Notes under the pieces: model-generated
Told to the model about the DNA's origin: nothing
What the model saw: only the letters and a program-made list of their open reading frames with translations
The model's database searches: none
Program-made: the position numbers and the translations under genes
NCBI GenBank assembly: GCA_014859345.1
Contig: JACUUL010000008.1
Coordinates: 1 to 56,198, forward strand
Source: Thermoleophilia bacterium
Lineage (GTDB): Bacteria > Actinomycetota > Thermoleophilia > BMS3ABIN01
DNA: 56,198 nucleotides
Direction of reading: 5' to 3'
In this document: piece by piece, positions 1 to 7,994 of the stretch
How positions within the stretch are numbered: the first letter of the stretch is position 1
How the letters are laid out: each line of letters opens with the position of its first letter

Positions 1-74
1 GTTTAAGGCGTTAAGTCTTTCCTTTTCCTTTTTCAATCCACAACCCGGCATATTTAGTAAGACAACTTTTTGAA

Positions 75-416
75 TTATCTCGGGCTCGCCAAGGATTCGG
101 CCAGGCTGGAAATCCCGATAAACCTGAGAGCCAGACCGTTTTCGAGATAATTGGCAACGGTTCTTCTGTTGATCTCACAGGGCTTGGCATACGAGGTAGC
201 TTCGAATATACCGCCGCTGTTCTTCAAACAGAAGCTCCATAAATCTTTGAAATGACCAGCGCTTCTCCAGCCGGAATAACTACTGTTCTTTCTTCCAGGC
301 GTATTTAATTTTGTTGAGCCAGAATTTTCGTGTGTACATTTTGCGATGATATTCGCGTATGGTGCTACCGAATGCAAATTATAATCGCGGATAGTACATG
401 TACATGTTCTATACAT
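75..416 (-). pseudogene. Remnant resembling the C-terminal part of a DUF4143 ATPase
   Basis: An open frame of 113 codons. Its middle part (bases 141-251) resembles the segment of AAA+ ATPases with a DUF4143 domain where a winged-helix-like stretch reads roughly 'F..L...LLA...G.L.n.s.LA...GIS..TV..YLE'. Here one sees FKDLW, CLKNSGG and NRRTVANYLE in the right order and spacing. The N-terminal third shows no likeness to the family, no Walker motifs are present, and the frame stops soon after YLE, where the family would continue. No Shine-Dalgarno is seen. I read it as a decayed fragment at the AT-rich left edge of the window; it could also be a chance reading frame. The rest of 1-578 shows nothing else I recognise. 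Confidence 0.35.
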
Positions 417-578
417 TTTGAAGAAGAGATAGCTCGCGGGCAGGCGCAGGAAAAGTCGCCGTCTTAAATCTTCCGCTGAAGTGCTGTCATTTCCTGAAGT
501 TTTTTTGTAATCTTTTTGGATTTATATATCAATTTTTCATAGAATCCAGTATATTTATTTGACCCGTTTCGAAGAGGT

Positions 579-2150
579 GTGTTTTCTACCCTGGCGATTC
601 ACCAAATGTTTGATAAATATAAAAATATTATTATCCTGGTATTGATTCTTCTGGTCGGAGCCGGGCTTCGGATATGGCGTCTCGGTAAAGAAAGTTTATG
701 GTACGACGAGCTTTATGCCGTCTGGAGCAGCAGGTTTCCGCTGACTGAGATATTAGTCGAGCAGGCTTCTGCCATGCACCCTCCGGTCTATTTTTACCTC
801 GGGCATTTTTGGTTTTCTCTTTTTACCGGCGATGCCGGCGTAAGATCATTTTCAGTCATCTGGGGCATGGCCACAATCGTGGTAGTTTTTCTCATCGGTA
901 GCCTGATGTTTAATAATAGAGCCGCTTTGTGGGCCAGTGCCCTGGCAAGCATTTCTCCCTTCCTGATTTGGTATTCCCGGGAGGCCACCTATTATTCTTG
1001 GGTAGCCTTCATAAGCATGCTTTCATTTTATTGCCTCTTGAGGGGAATCAAGCTGGGTGGCCGGCCAAACTGGATTTTTTATTACGCCTCAACCACCATT
1101 GCTGTTTTTTCTCACTTTTTTACTCCTGTCCTGCTGCTCGCTCAGTTGATTACGTTCTTCCTCTTAAGAAGACAGTGGTATCTCAGAGGTTGGTCTTTGG
1201 TCGGGGGTTTGGCGCTGGCAGCCCAAAGCGCATTACTTGTCGGCATGTCTATGAATTACACACGCAGAGCAGCGGATGCAGGCTCCTTGATGGAGGCATC
1301 GACATTTTCAATTTTTATTTCAAAATTTTTTAACGGCATTATGGCCTCCCCAGTTGTCCTTATCGGAGGGCCCTTGCGAGCTAACGTATATGCGCGGCAT
1401 ATTTTACTGTTCTTATCGTTATCATTTGTTCTGGTTCTGCTTTTCATCGCGTCACGAAAGGTCAGAGAGGTTATTTGGGAAAAGAATTTTATGGCCCTTT
1501 CAATATCCGTTCTTTTGCTTGTCACCGGGCCGGTATTCCTGTTTGCATTGCTTCCCTATGGCGCCGGCGTCTTCCGTTTCTATTCCTGGGCAACCCCCCT
1601 CTTCCTGATCATTCTTGGCCGCCTCATTGCAGCTTCGCCACGTAAGCTCGGCCTGCTGCTGGGTTTTGCTGCAATATTCCTGATTACCGTTTATGGGACA
1701 CTTCCAGCGGTAAAGAAACCTAACTGGGATATCAGATCCATGATGACCGTGGTTTCCCAAAATCAAAAATATAACGATAGACTGCTTTGCTTTCCGGTGC
1801 ACCATTGCGTCGTTGCTGAATCGCAGTACCCAAATGATGTGGTGACCCTGGGAGGCTTAAATGACCAGAAGAACCGGTTCTTCCTTCTGGATCGAGGACA
1901 GGCATGGTCAGGTTATCAGAACTTCTACGGCGACCTCAGTGAGGATAATTGGATTTCCGGAGAAGATCTGAGGCCGGTGATTTCAAGCCTGTTGCTTGAT
2001 GCTGAAAGAGTCTGGATACTGGCCGGTGACGGCACATCCGATTCATATCACATTGCTGATGGTTTATACCAGGGGTTGAACAGTGATTGGTACGAAGTGG
2101 ACAAATGGATAAAATCACCTTATCGCCTGTCATTATATGAAAGACGATAA
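579..2150 (+). CDS. Membrane glycosyltransferase, GT39/ArnT-like (PMT_2 family)
   Basis: 523 residues with many hydrophobic helices, first one at about 17-32. The first extracytoplasmic loop has the family hallmark: acidic D43-E44 in a WYDELYA motif, followed by a HPP motif and LGHFW. Members move a sugar from a polyprenyl-phosphate donor to a lipid or protein on the outer membrane face; the acceptor here is unknown. The C-terminal 130 residues form a soluble domain without a recognised fold. Start is uncertain: GTG at 579 gives the longest frame, ATG at 606 is an alternative, and neither has a convincing ribosome site. Base composition is clearly AT-richer than in the rest of the window, which with the neighbouring decayed genes suggests acquisition by transfer. 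Confidence 0.8.
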   Translation: MFSTLAIHQMFDKYKNIIILVLILLVGAGLRIWRLGKESLWYDELYAVWSSRFPLTEILVEQASAMHPPVYFYLGHFWFSLFTGDAGVRSFSVIWGMATIVVVFLIGSLMFNNRAALWASALASISPFLIWYSREATYYSWVAFISMLSFYCLLRGIKLGGRPNWIFYYASTTIAVFSHFFTPVLLLAQLITFFLLRRQWYLRGWSLVGGLALAAQSALLVGMSMNYTRRAADAGSLMEASTFSIFISKFFNGIMASPVVLIGGPLRANVYARHILLFLSLSFVLVLLFIASRKVREVIWEKNFMALSISVLLLVTGPVFLFALLPYGAGVFRFYSWATPLFLIILGRLIAASPRKLGLLLGFAAIFLITVYGTLPAVKKPNWDIRSMMTVVSQNQKYNDRLLCFPVHHCVVAESQYPNDVVTLGGLNDQKNRFFLLDRGQAWSGYQNFYGDLSEDNWISGEDLRPVISSLLLDAERVWILAGDGTSDSYHIADGLYQGLNSDWYEVDKWIKSPYRLSLYERR

Positions 2151-2163
2151 GAGCGATAAAACC

Positions 2164-2263
2164 TGCGGGAAGGCGTAGTAAGAGAACCTGCCAACGACGC
2201 AGGGGTTTAACTATGCTTCCGCCGCCTACCGGTTTTGAAGTTCGGTACGGGTCTTACCTTCCG
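2164..2263 (-). pseudogene. Decayed second copy of the selenocysteine tRNA gene
   Basis: Aligns over the whole length with selC at 2551-2646. A 22-bp block (2219-2240) matches 2594-2615 exactly and covers the anticodon loop and the start of the variable arm; a 14-bp block at 2165-2178 and the segment at 2191-2199 also match. The loop still reads CTTCAAA with anticodon UCA, but the anticodon stem is broken (CCGAA against ACCGG) and the acceptor stem has mismatches at its 5' side. The CCA end has become CA. It is therefore unlikely to be a working tRNA. It lies at the border between AT-rich DNA to the left and normal DNA to the right. Confidence 0.75.
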
Positions 2264-2394
2264 TTACCTCCTGGCCCCGTTTAGTGCTTTCGTTTAAGCG
2301 GAAAGGCGTTTAATTTGTCGCTCCACACGGCGCCGGGGATGGATGTGAAGTCCAGAAAATTACCTCAAGAAATCTTCAGATTAAGATCAGTTCT

Positions 2395-2534
2395 CATCCT
2401 ATTAGCTCAGGAAGCTTGTCATCCTGAGCAGCGAAGCGACGAAAGGATCTGCTTTTCCCCTTAACAAGCAGATTCCTCAGTCGCTACGCTCTTTCGGAAT
2501 GACAATTTTGGGTATAACCTGAGCTAATAGGATG
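2395..2534. mobile_element. MITE-like palindromic element between the two tRNA-Sec copies
   Basis: The ends are perfect 17-bp inverted repeats: 2395-2411 (CATCCTATTAGCTCAGG) and 2518-2534. Inside lies a second, imperfect pair reading TGTCATCC...AAGCAGATTC outward, the widespread 'TGTCATTCTGAGCGAAGCGAAGAATC' type of bacterial repeat. A 7-bp ATCAGTT occurs on both sides (2386-2392 and 2535-2541), possibly a target-site duplication, although two bases separate the left copy from the arm. No transposase gene is present, so it would move only in trans. As RNA it would fold into one long hairpin. Confidence 0.7.
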
Positions 2535-2550
2535 ATCAGTTTAAGATAAA

Positions 2551-2646
2551 TGGCGGGAAGGCGTAGGAATCGAACCTACCAACGACGGGGTTACCGCCGC
2601 CTACCGGTTTTGAAGACCGGCTGGGCCACCAGACCCCTGCCTTCCC
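2551..2646 (-). tRNA. selC: tRNA-Sec (anticodon UCA)
   Basis: Ninety-six bases including an encoded CCA. The acceptor stem is 8 bp (GGGAAGGC with GCCTTCCC) with discriminator G, longer than in ordinary tRNAs, as expected for selenocysteine tRNA. The anticodon stem is CCGGT/ACCGG around loop CTTCAAA, anticodon UCA. A long variable arm follows, and the T arm is GTAGG-TTCGATT-CCTAC. It supplies Ser-tRNA(Sec) to SelA, whose product is carried to recoded UGA codons by SelB; both genes lie just downstream on the same strand. Sequence and structure leave little doubt. Confidence 0.96.
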
Positions 2647-2668
2647 GTGCGGTGATGGCGCCGCCAGA

Positions 2669-2722
2669 AGCAGATTCTTCGCTTCGCTGAACCACATTCC
2701 TGAGGTCGCTCCAGAATGACAG
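2669..2722. repeat. Second, diverged copy of the TGTCATTC-type palindromic repeat
   Basis: This stretch, immediately upstream of selC on the minus strand, shares AAGCAGATTC at its left end, a TTCGCTTCGCTGA core and AGAATGACAG at its right end with the inner repeat of the element at 2395-2534. It lacks the outer 17-bp arms, so it is a shorter or partly deleted relative. Two copies of the family therefore flank selC. Confidence 0.55.
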
Positions 2723-2817
2723 TCGCCGCCGGCGCCTGAGAAGCGACCAGGTGATCGTTGCTTGTGCCGTCACCTAGTGAATCTTAGCATACCCCCAAGG
2801 CGGGGGACTTCATCGGC

Positions 2818-3057
2818 TCACCTGATGCTGAACGGTTTGGTGACCGGCTCGCTATTGTCGCTTGAAAGCGTCAATGTCACCTCATATTCTCCCGTAGGCC
2901 AATCCATCTCCGGTTTTGTCAGCGATCAATAGAAGGGCATCGAGCCGCTCTCCTCGGTCTCGTCGGAGACGGTATCGGTATTTTCTTCACAACATGTCTC
3001 CTTTCCAAAAAGAATGTTGCTGACATGTACGAAGAGCTGATTTTCGGTCTCTGCGCT
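2818..3057 (-). pseudogene. Decayed 3' end of a beta-sandwich domain gene, with in-frame UGA
   Basis: Reading the minus strand from about 3057 to the stop at 2818-2820 gives some 79 codons interrupted once by TGA at 2926-2928. The last 35 residues contain SLTKPEMDWPTGEYEVTLTL, the pattern of a common C-terminal Ig-like module of secreted bacterial proteins (fxfsL..P...WP.G.Y.V.ly). The part before the UGA (LFVHVSNI, then two adjacent cysteines and an acidic stretch) fits the same module. There is no start codon in frame and no upstream domain, because selB ends just upstream. The UGA stands where relatives carry an aromatic residue, so TGG to TGA decay is the simplest reading. Confidence 0.5.
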
Positions 3058-3096
3058 CCCTCGGCAGACCGGGGAGTATTACCCATGACACCGGCA

Positions 3097-5013
3097 TCAA
3101 ATTGCCTTCTTTCTCAGGGCCCGGTAGTCGCCTTCGCGCCTGGTTATTCCCGTGCGGTCAAAATATTCCAGCAGCGCCTGGGCAAACTTGCGGCTGATGC
3201 CCAGGATGTCGCGGAACTCCGCCAGGGTGATCCGGCCGTCCCTCCGGCATTTTTCAATGACGGCCCGCCGGGCCTTTTCCATCGGTTCCGGAGCAAAATA
3301 CAGATCGGGCTTGACCTTCACAGCCTTGCCGCCGTCGACCAGCAGCTTCATCAGCAGCTTCACCTCCTGAGGCTGGGCGCCGGCGGTCTTGCCCAGTTCC
3401 GGGAGCGCGGGCGGCGCCAGTCCAGCCTCGGCCAGGATCCGCTCGATTGACTCTATTGCTTTTTTCTGGCTCTTTGACAGCTTCGCCTCGGCACTTGCCA
3501 GAGAGTAGCGGCTGTCCTTGAATGCGACCTCGCCTCTTTCCACCAGGCCTGCCATGAGCTCCTGGTAATCCCGGCTGGAAGCTGTCATGCCCGTGGCTCT
3601 GGCGATTGCCTCCGCCGTCATACTGGGATCCGCGGGCGAATCCTTCTGCCGCCGGGTCAGCGCTTCCAGGGCCATCCTGCTGAATTCAGCCAACCATTCC
3701 GGGGAAAAGTAGATGTCCGCGCCGGCAGATCCCCTGGCGCCGACGGTCTCATCGCCCAGGGCAGTTCCCACTACTTCAGGAGTCAGCTGGCTGCGGGCCA
3801 CCAGCTCTGCCGCTGTCAGGCCGCCGGGGACGGCTTCCTGTAAAAACAAAGCGACTATCTCGGCCGGGCTGCCGCCCTGAAGAGTCTCCAGCCGGAGGAC
3901 GTGCTCCTCCCCCTGGCCATGCTTGCGCGGCATGGGATCAACCACCACGCCGCCGCCAATGGTAGTGACGGGGCTTAAGGACCGCAGGATGAACCGGTCA
4001 CCCCGCGCCGGCACGATCAGGGTCTTCAGACGCACCTGGGCGAAACAGCTCTCCCCCGGGGCCAGCCGGTCGCGGTCGGCGAACATCAGCTTGGCGGTGG
4101 CGTCGGCGGTGCCGTGGTGAAAGCGGGCCTGGGCCCCGTACTTGAGCGGGCCGGGCGCCGACTCGATCAGGCTGATTCGGGCGTCCACCATGTAAGTGGG
4201 CGTGAGCTCATCACCCGTGACGATCATCTGCCCCCGGGACAGCTTCTCTTTGTCAATTCCGGAGATGTTGATGGCCACCCTCTGGCCGGCCTCGGCGCAT
4301 TCGACGGCACGGTCATGCACCTGTACGCCGCGGGCGCGGGCGGCCAGATGGTCGGGCAGCAGCCAAAGCGCGTCCTCGGCGCAAATCTGTCCCGCCCAGA
4401 GCGTGCCGGTCACGACCGTGCCAATGCCTTTCAGGGAAAAGACACGGTCAACCGGCAGCCTGGTGGCGGGAGATGCCTGGCGCGCCTGTGCCTTTGCCGC
4501 AGCTTCCTCCAGCATCCCCAGGAGCTGCGGCAGGCCAGCGCCGGTCTTGGAGCTGACCGCGGCAACAGGGGAACCGGCATATGGCGTGGCGGAGAGAAAA
4601 TCTTCTATGTCGGCTTTCACCAGCTCGACCATCTCCTCATCCACGAGGTCGGTCTTGGTGATGGCGACCAGCCCCTGGGGGATGCCGAGCAGCTCGATGA
4701 TGGCCATGTGCTCGCGGGTCTGGGGCATGACGCCATCGTCGGCGGCCACCACCAGAAGGAAGATGTCGATGCCGCTGGCTCCGGCCACCATGTTTCGCAC
4801 AAAGCGCTCATGGCCGGGGACGTCCACCACGCTCATGCGGGTGCCCGAGGGCAGCTCCAGCTGCGCGTAGCCCAGTTCGATGGAGATGCCGCGCTCTTTC
4901 TCCTCCTTGAGCCGGTCCGTGTCGATGCCGGTCATCGCCTTGATCAACGCCGTCTTGCCGTGATCGATATGGCCGGCCGTGCCCAGGACAAGATGTTGCC
5001 GAGCCAGTTTCGT
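3097..5013 (-). CDS. selB: Selenocysteine-specific elongation factor SelB, apparent ACG start
   Basis: SelB is the EF-Tu-like GTPase that brings Sec-tRNA(Sec) to UGA codons marked by a SECIS hairpin. Counting from ACG at 5011-5013, the 638 residues show G1 GHIDHGKT (14-21), DVPGHE (64-69), TKTD (119-122), the translation-factor beta-barrels, and C-terminal winged-helix repeats ending in [23 protein letters not shown], which bind SECIS. Length is normal for the family. Between the selA stop (TAA 5017-5019) and G1 there is no ATG, GTG or TTG in frame; the first TTG (4947) falls after G1 and would remove the P-loop. The ACG lies 8 bases after a GGAGG and gives the typical start (M)K-L-A-R. Three bases separate it from selA, so translation is probably coupled. 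Confidence 0.93.
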   Translation of the reverse strand, partial: TKLARQHLVLGTAGHIDHGKTALIKAMTGIDTDRLKEEKERGISIELGYAQLELPSGTRMSVVDVPGHERFVRNMVAGASGIDIFLLVVAADDGVMPQTREHMAIIELLGIPQGLVAITKTDLVDEEMVELVKADIEDFLSATPYAGSPVAAVSSKTGAGLPQLLGMLEEAAAKAQARQASPATRLPVDRVFSLKGIGTVVTGTLWAGQICAEDALWLLPDHLAARARGVQVHDRAVECAEAGQRVAINISGIDKEKLSRGQMIVTGDELTPTYMVDARISLIESAPGPLKYGAQARFHHGTADATAKLMFADRDRLAPGESCFAQVRLKTLIVPARGDRFILRSLSPVTTIGGGVVVDPMPRKHGQGEEHVLRLETLQGGSPAEIVALFLQEAVPGGLTAAELVARSQLTPEVVGTALGDETVGARGSAGADIYFSPEWLAEFSRMALEALTRRQKDSPADPSMTAEAIARATGMTASSRDYQELMAGLVERGEVAFKDSRYSLASAEAKLSKSQKKAIESIERILAEAGLAPPALPELGKTAGAQPQEVKLLMKLLVDGGKAVKVKPDLYFAPEPMEKARRAVIEKCRRDGRITLAEFRDILGISRKFAQALLEYFDRTGITRREGDYRALRKKAI

Positions 5014-5016
5014 GGC

Positions 5017-6468
5017 TTAGGCCTCCTCCGGTCTTTCCGTGACTGGACCGCCGAGAGCCTCGCCGATCGCCACCGCCAGCGCCGCCCCCTGCCCCGGCAG
5101 GATCGTGCGCACGTCCAGCAGCAGCTTCTCCCTGTGGATGCGGCCGATGGCCGGCGGGTCGGCTTGCCTGATTTTGGCGGCCAGCTCGTCAACAGTGATG
5201 TTGAACGGAGTCACGGCGCATACGTGCGATTCGATCTCAAGCAGCGGCAGCGAGCCGCCTCCCACCTTGGAGGCTGCCTTCTCCACGTCTACCTCGGCGA
5301 GATCCGGAGTGACGGCGCGGATCTGCCCGGCCAGCTTCTCGGCCCGTGTCAGCAGCGATCCATCGCTCTCGTTGAGCATCCGCAGCGTGGGGATACGCCT
5401 GATGGCCTCCTCCGGCTTCAGATAGACAGCCAGGGTCGCCTGCAGCGCAGCCAGGGTCATCTTGTCCACCCTCATGGCCCGGGCCATGGGATGCTTCTTC
5501 ATCTTCTCGATATGTTCGCTCTTTCCCACGACGATGCCCGCCTGGGGCCCGCCCAGCAGCTTGTCGCCGCTGAATGTGACGATATCCGCTCCCGATGCCA
5601 GGCTCTGGTGAACCGACGGCTCATCAGCCAGCACCGGCATATCCGCTAGCACGCCGCTGCCCAGGTCGTGCGCCACGATCAGGCCCCGCTCGTGGCCCAG
5701 CCGGGCCAGGTCGCCGATATCGACTTCCGCGGTGAAGCCCACCACTTTGTAATTGCTGGTGTGCACGTGCAGCAGCATGGCTGTGTCCGGTCCAATCGCG
5801 TTTTCGTAGTCGCTCAGCTTTGTCTTGTTGGTGGTGCCCACCTCCACCATGCGCGCCGAGCTGGAAGCCATGATGTCCGGGATGCGGAATGAGCCGCCGA
5901 TTTCGATAAGCTCGCCGCGCGATACAACCACCTCGCGGCCGCTGCCGAAAACCGTAAGGGCCAGCAGCACCGCCGCCGCGTTGTTGTTTACCACCAGGGC
6001 GTTCCCGGCTCCCGTCAGCGCCACGATCAGCCTGGTTATATGGTCATGGCGTGAGCCTCGACGGCCGGCCTCAAGGTCGTACTCGAGGTTCGAGTAGGCG
6101 GAAGCGATCTCGCCGACGGCCTCGATGGCTTCCGGGGCCATGACCGCCCGGCCCAGGTTTGTGTGCAGGACGACACCGGTGGCGTTTATTAGCGGTCTCA
6201 GATGTGGCAGGGCCACCCGTCGGGCTTCCACGGCAGCGGCATCGGCAACCCCGGCCGGTTCGGCCTCAGCGGGCGCGACATCCTCTCCGGCCATGATTCT
6301 TTTACGCAGCCGCTCGAGCGCTGTCCGCACCGACTCCACCACCAGTTCCCGCCCGTAATCCGCAAGCGCGTCCGTCAGCAGAGGAGCCTCCAGCACCTCT
6401 TCCACGGCAGGAAGGCTTCTCAGCAGAGCGGCCTGGGCGGGAGAGACCTCTTTTTTCGCGGCGCTCAA
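5017..6468 (-). CDS. selA: L-seryl-tRNA(Sec) selenium transferase SelA
   Basis: SelA converts Ser-tRNA(Sec) to Sec-tRNA(Sec) using selenophosphate and PLP. The 483-residue protein has the expected features: N-terminal helical domain (SLPAVEEVL), INATGVVLHTNLGRA (104-118), a NNNAAAVLLAL segment at 161-171, and the PLP lysine K303 in SGDKLLGGPQAG. Length is close to the 460-470 usual in the family. It sits 28 bases downstream of orf71 and three bases upstream of selB, with selC beyond, so this is a complete decoding locus apart from selD, which is not in the window. Confidence 0.97.
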   Translation of the reverse strand: MSAAKKEVSPAQAALLRSLPAVEEVLEAPLLTDALADYGRELVVESVRTALERLRKRIMAGEDVAPAEAEPAGVADAAAVEARRVALPHLRPLINATGVVLHTNLGRAVMAPEAIEAVGEIASAYSNLEYDLEAGRRGSRHDHITRLIVALTGAGNALVVNNNAAAVLLALTVFGSGREVVVSRGELIEIGGSFRIPDIMASSSARMVEVGTTNKTKLSDYENAIGPDTAMLLHVHTSNYKVVGFTAEVDIGDLARLGHERGLIVAHDLGSGVLADMPVLADEPSVHQSLASGADIVTFSGDKLLGGPQAGIVVGKSEHIEKMKKHPMARAMRVDKMTLAALQATLAVYLKPEEAIRRIPTLRMLNESDGSLLTRAEKLAGQIRAVTPDLAEVDVEKAASKVGGGSLPLLEIESHVCAVTPFNITVDELAAKIRQADPPAIGRIHREKLLLDVRTILPGQGAALAVAIGEALGGPVTERPEEA

Positions 6469-6496
6469 GGAGCTTCAGCCTCGTTATTGCCGGTTT

Positions 6497-6712
6497 TCAC
6501 CGGGCGCTGCCCTTAAGGAGCTTTTCAAAAGCGCCGGCGTCGGTTTCAATTTTGTGCACCGCCTGATTGAGAGAGCTGAGCGTGCTTCGATCCAGATTGC
6601 CGATGCGGAACTCCTCTTCCACGTCGTGGAACCTGTTCCGGAGATCGCAGGCGTGCAGGATCAGCTTCTCCATTTGCTCGCGAATGGCTTCCAGGACTTC
6701 ATAATTGCACAT
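6497..6712 (-). CDS. Small helical protein at the head of the selA-selB operon
   Basis: 71 residues starting ATG-TGC-AAT, preceded by AAGGAGAG with a normal spacing, so it is very likely translated. The composition suggests an alpha-helical hairpin or coiled coil: a helix with LEAIREQMEKLILHA, a turn, then a second helix with LSSLNQAVHKIETDAGAFEKLL. There are cysteines at 2 and 22. I do not recognise a family. It is followed by selA at 28 bases on the same strand, so the three genes are probably co-transcribed. A possible promoter upstream is TTTACA, 17 bases, TAAAGT. A role in selenium metabolism is only suggested by position. Confidence 0.6.
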   Translation of the reverse strand: MCNYEVLEAIREQMEKLILHACDLRNRFHDVEEEFRIGNLDRSTLSSLNQAVHKIETDAGAFEKLLKGSAR

Positions 6713-6908
6713 GTATGACTCTCCTTCCGTGCTTGATTCCGACCTACTTTAACCACACCACGGCGATGTGTAAAGATTTTACCGCTGCGGAAGGGGATTG
6801 CCGCCGGGCGGCAGCTCCTCATTTGCATCTCTAATAGAATCACCGCAAAGCGCCATCCATAAACTGTGATGATGTTTCTGCGCAGCGGTCATTGCCGAAT
6901 TTGTAGCG

Positions 6909-6930
6909 TGTTTCGCACTTTCGCGAAACA
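6909..6930 (-). terminator. Hairpin downstream of otsB
   Basis: TGTTTCGC (6909-6916) pairs with GCGAAACA (6923-6930) around a 6-base loop. It lies about 70 bases past the end of otsB on the minus strand. No clear T-run follows, so its role as terminator is uncertain. The rest of 6713-6998 holds only the presumed promoter of orf71-selA-selB. Confidence 0.35.
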
Positions 6931-6998
6931 GCGGACCGTCAAGGCTGCCGGTCGAAGGGATTTTAAAGAGGATGAATCAGGCGGGTGTAAACCCGGAA

Positions 6999-7901
6999 TT
7001 AAAGCTCTTCCCCCGCCAGCAACTGCAGCAGCATCTCCACGCCGCTGCTCCGCTTGACCAGCAGGTCGGCGTACTTGGGCAGGTCGGCCGGCATCTCATC
7101 CGATATCACTCCCACGCCAACCATGACCACGTTCTTGCGGCGCTTGCGTTTGCGTAATTCCTTGAGGGCGTCGATATCGGTTGTGTCATCTCCGATATAG
7201 ATTGCCTGCTTCGCCTCCAGGAGGTCAAGCAGTTTGCCGACCGCGACGCCCTTGTTGATGTCGACCGGCGGTTTGATCTCGATCACCCTGCGTCCCTCGT
7301 TGGGGGCCAGCTCAAGCTGCCGGACCTTGGGCATTATCCTGTCGTCGATGAACCTTTTTGCTTCCCGCGGATCGGGCGCGCGCCGGTAATGAAGCGACAT
7401 GGTTGTCGTCTTGTCTTCGACCCAGACTCCGGCTTCCAGCGCTTCTTCAAGGGAGCGGCAGAAATCAACCAGCTCACGTATCCGCGGCAGGTAAGGCTGC
7501 ACCTCCTCGCTGACTACCACGGCTCTTCCCGGAAGCATGGTTTCAAGTCCGTGGTTTCCGATATAGGCCATTTCCGATATTCCCAGAATCCGTTTGGCTT
7601 CCGTGGCGGGGCGGCCGCTGACAACGGTGACGGCCAGATAAATGCGGGAAAGGGCACGCACCAGTTTGCTGATGGGCGCGGGGACAGCGACGGCTTCCGG
7701 CCGCGATACGATCGGCGCCAGGGTACCGTCGAGGTCGAGGAAAATCGCAGTAGCCTGGGGCGCCGCCATCAAGGGTGCCAGAGCCTTTTCGATCTCTTCA
7801 AGCTCGCTGGATGGAGGTTTGCCTGTATGCAAGGATTTGCCGGTCATCTGATCGAAAGTAACTTCAGGATATTTGCCCCCGGCTGCGATATCCGATATCA
7901 A
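6999..7901 (-). CDS. otsB: Trehalose-6-phosphate phosphatase
   Basis: HAD-superfamily phosphatase that removes phosphate from trehalose 6-phosphate, making the compatible solute trehalose. Motif I is FLDLDGTLAP with the nucleophile D56 and D58; VSGRP gives motif II; GNHGLE and RKVIEIKPP-like segments (seen as RRVIEIKPPVDINKG) follow; motif IV is GDDTTDIDAL. Length 300 is slightly long, the extra being N-terminal. The TTG at 7901 lacks a ribosome site; the ATG 19 codons in (MTGKSLHTG) is an alternative start. No otsA lies nearby, so the substrate must come from elsewhere. A TATGAT box just upstream may be its -10. Confidence 0.9.
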   Translation of the reverse strand: MISDIAAGGKYPEVTFDQMTGKSLHTGKPPSSELEEIEKALAPLMAAPQATAIFLDLDGTLAPIVSRPEAVAVPAPISKLVRALSRIYLAVTVVSGRPATEAKRILGISEMAYIGNHGLETMLPGRAVVVSEEVQPYLPRIRELVDFCRSLEEALEAGVWVEDKTTTMSLHYRRAPDPREAKRFIDDRIMPKVRQLELAPNEGRRVIEIKPPVDINKGVAVGKLLDLLEAKQAIYIGDDTTDIDALKELRKRKRRKNVVMVGVGVISDEMPADLPKYADLLVKRSSGVEMLLQLLAGEEL

Positions 7902-7994
7902 TGTCAGGCGCTATGCTATCATACGCTCGTGGACAGAAAGCAAGCAGCATGAGACAGGCCGGGGGGCAGCGATCAACCACGATCAGGGTCCTGC

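Noticed and set aside
2591-2773. 60-codon frame on the minus strand across selC
   Set aside because: It overlaps the tRNA-Sec gene and a repeat and has no protein likeness.
4114-5649. Open frame of 511 codons on the plus strand over selB and selA
   Set aside because: Antisense shadow of two firmly identified genes; Gly/Arg/His-rich without any family likeness, caused by high GC content.
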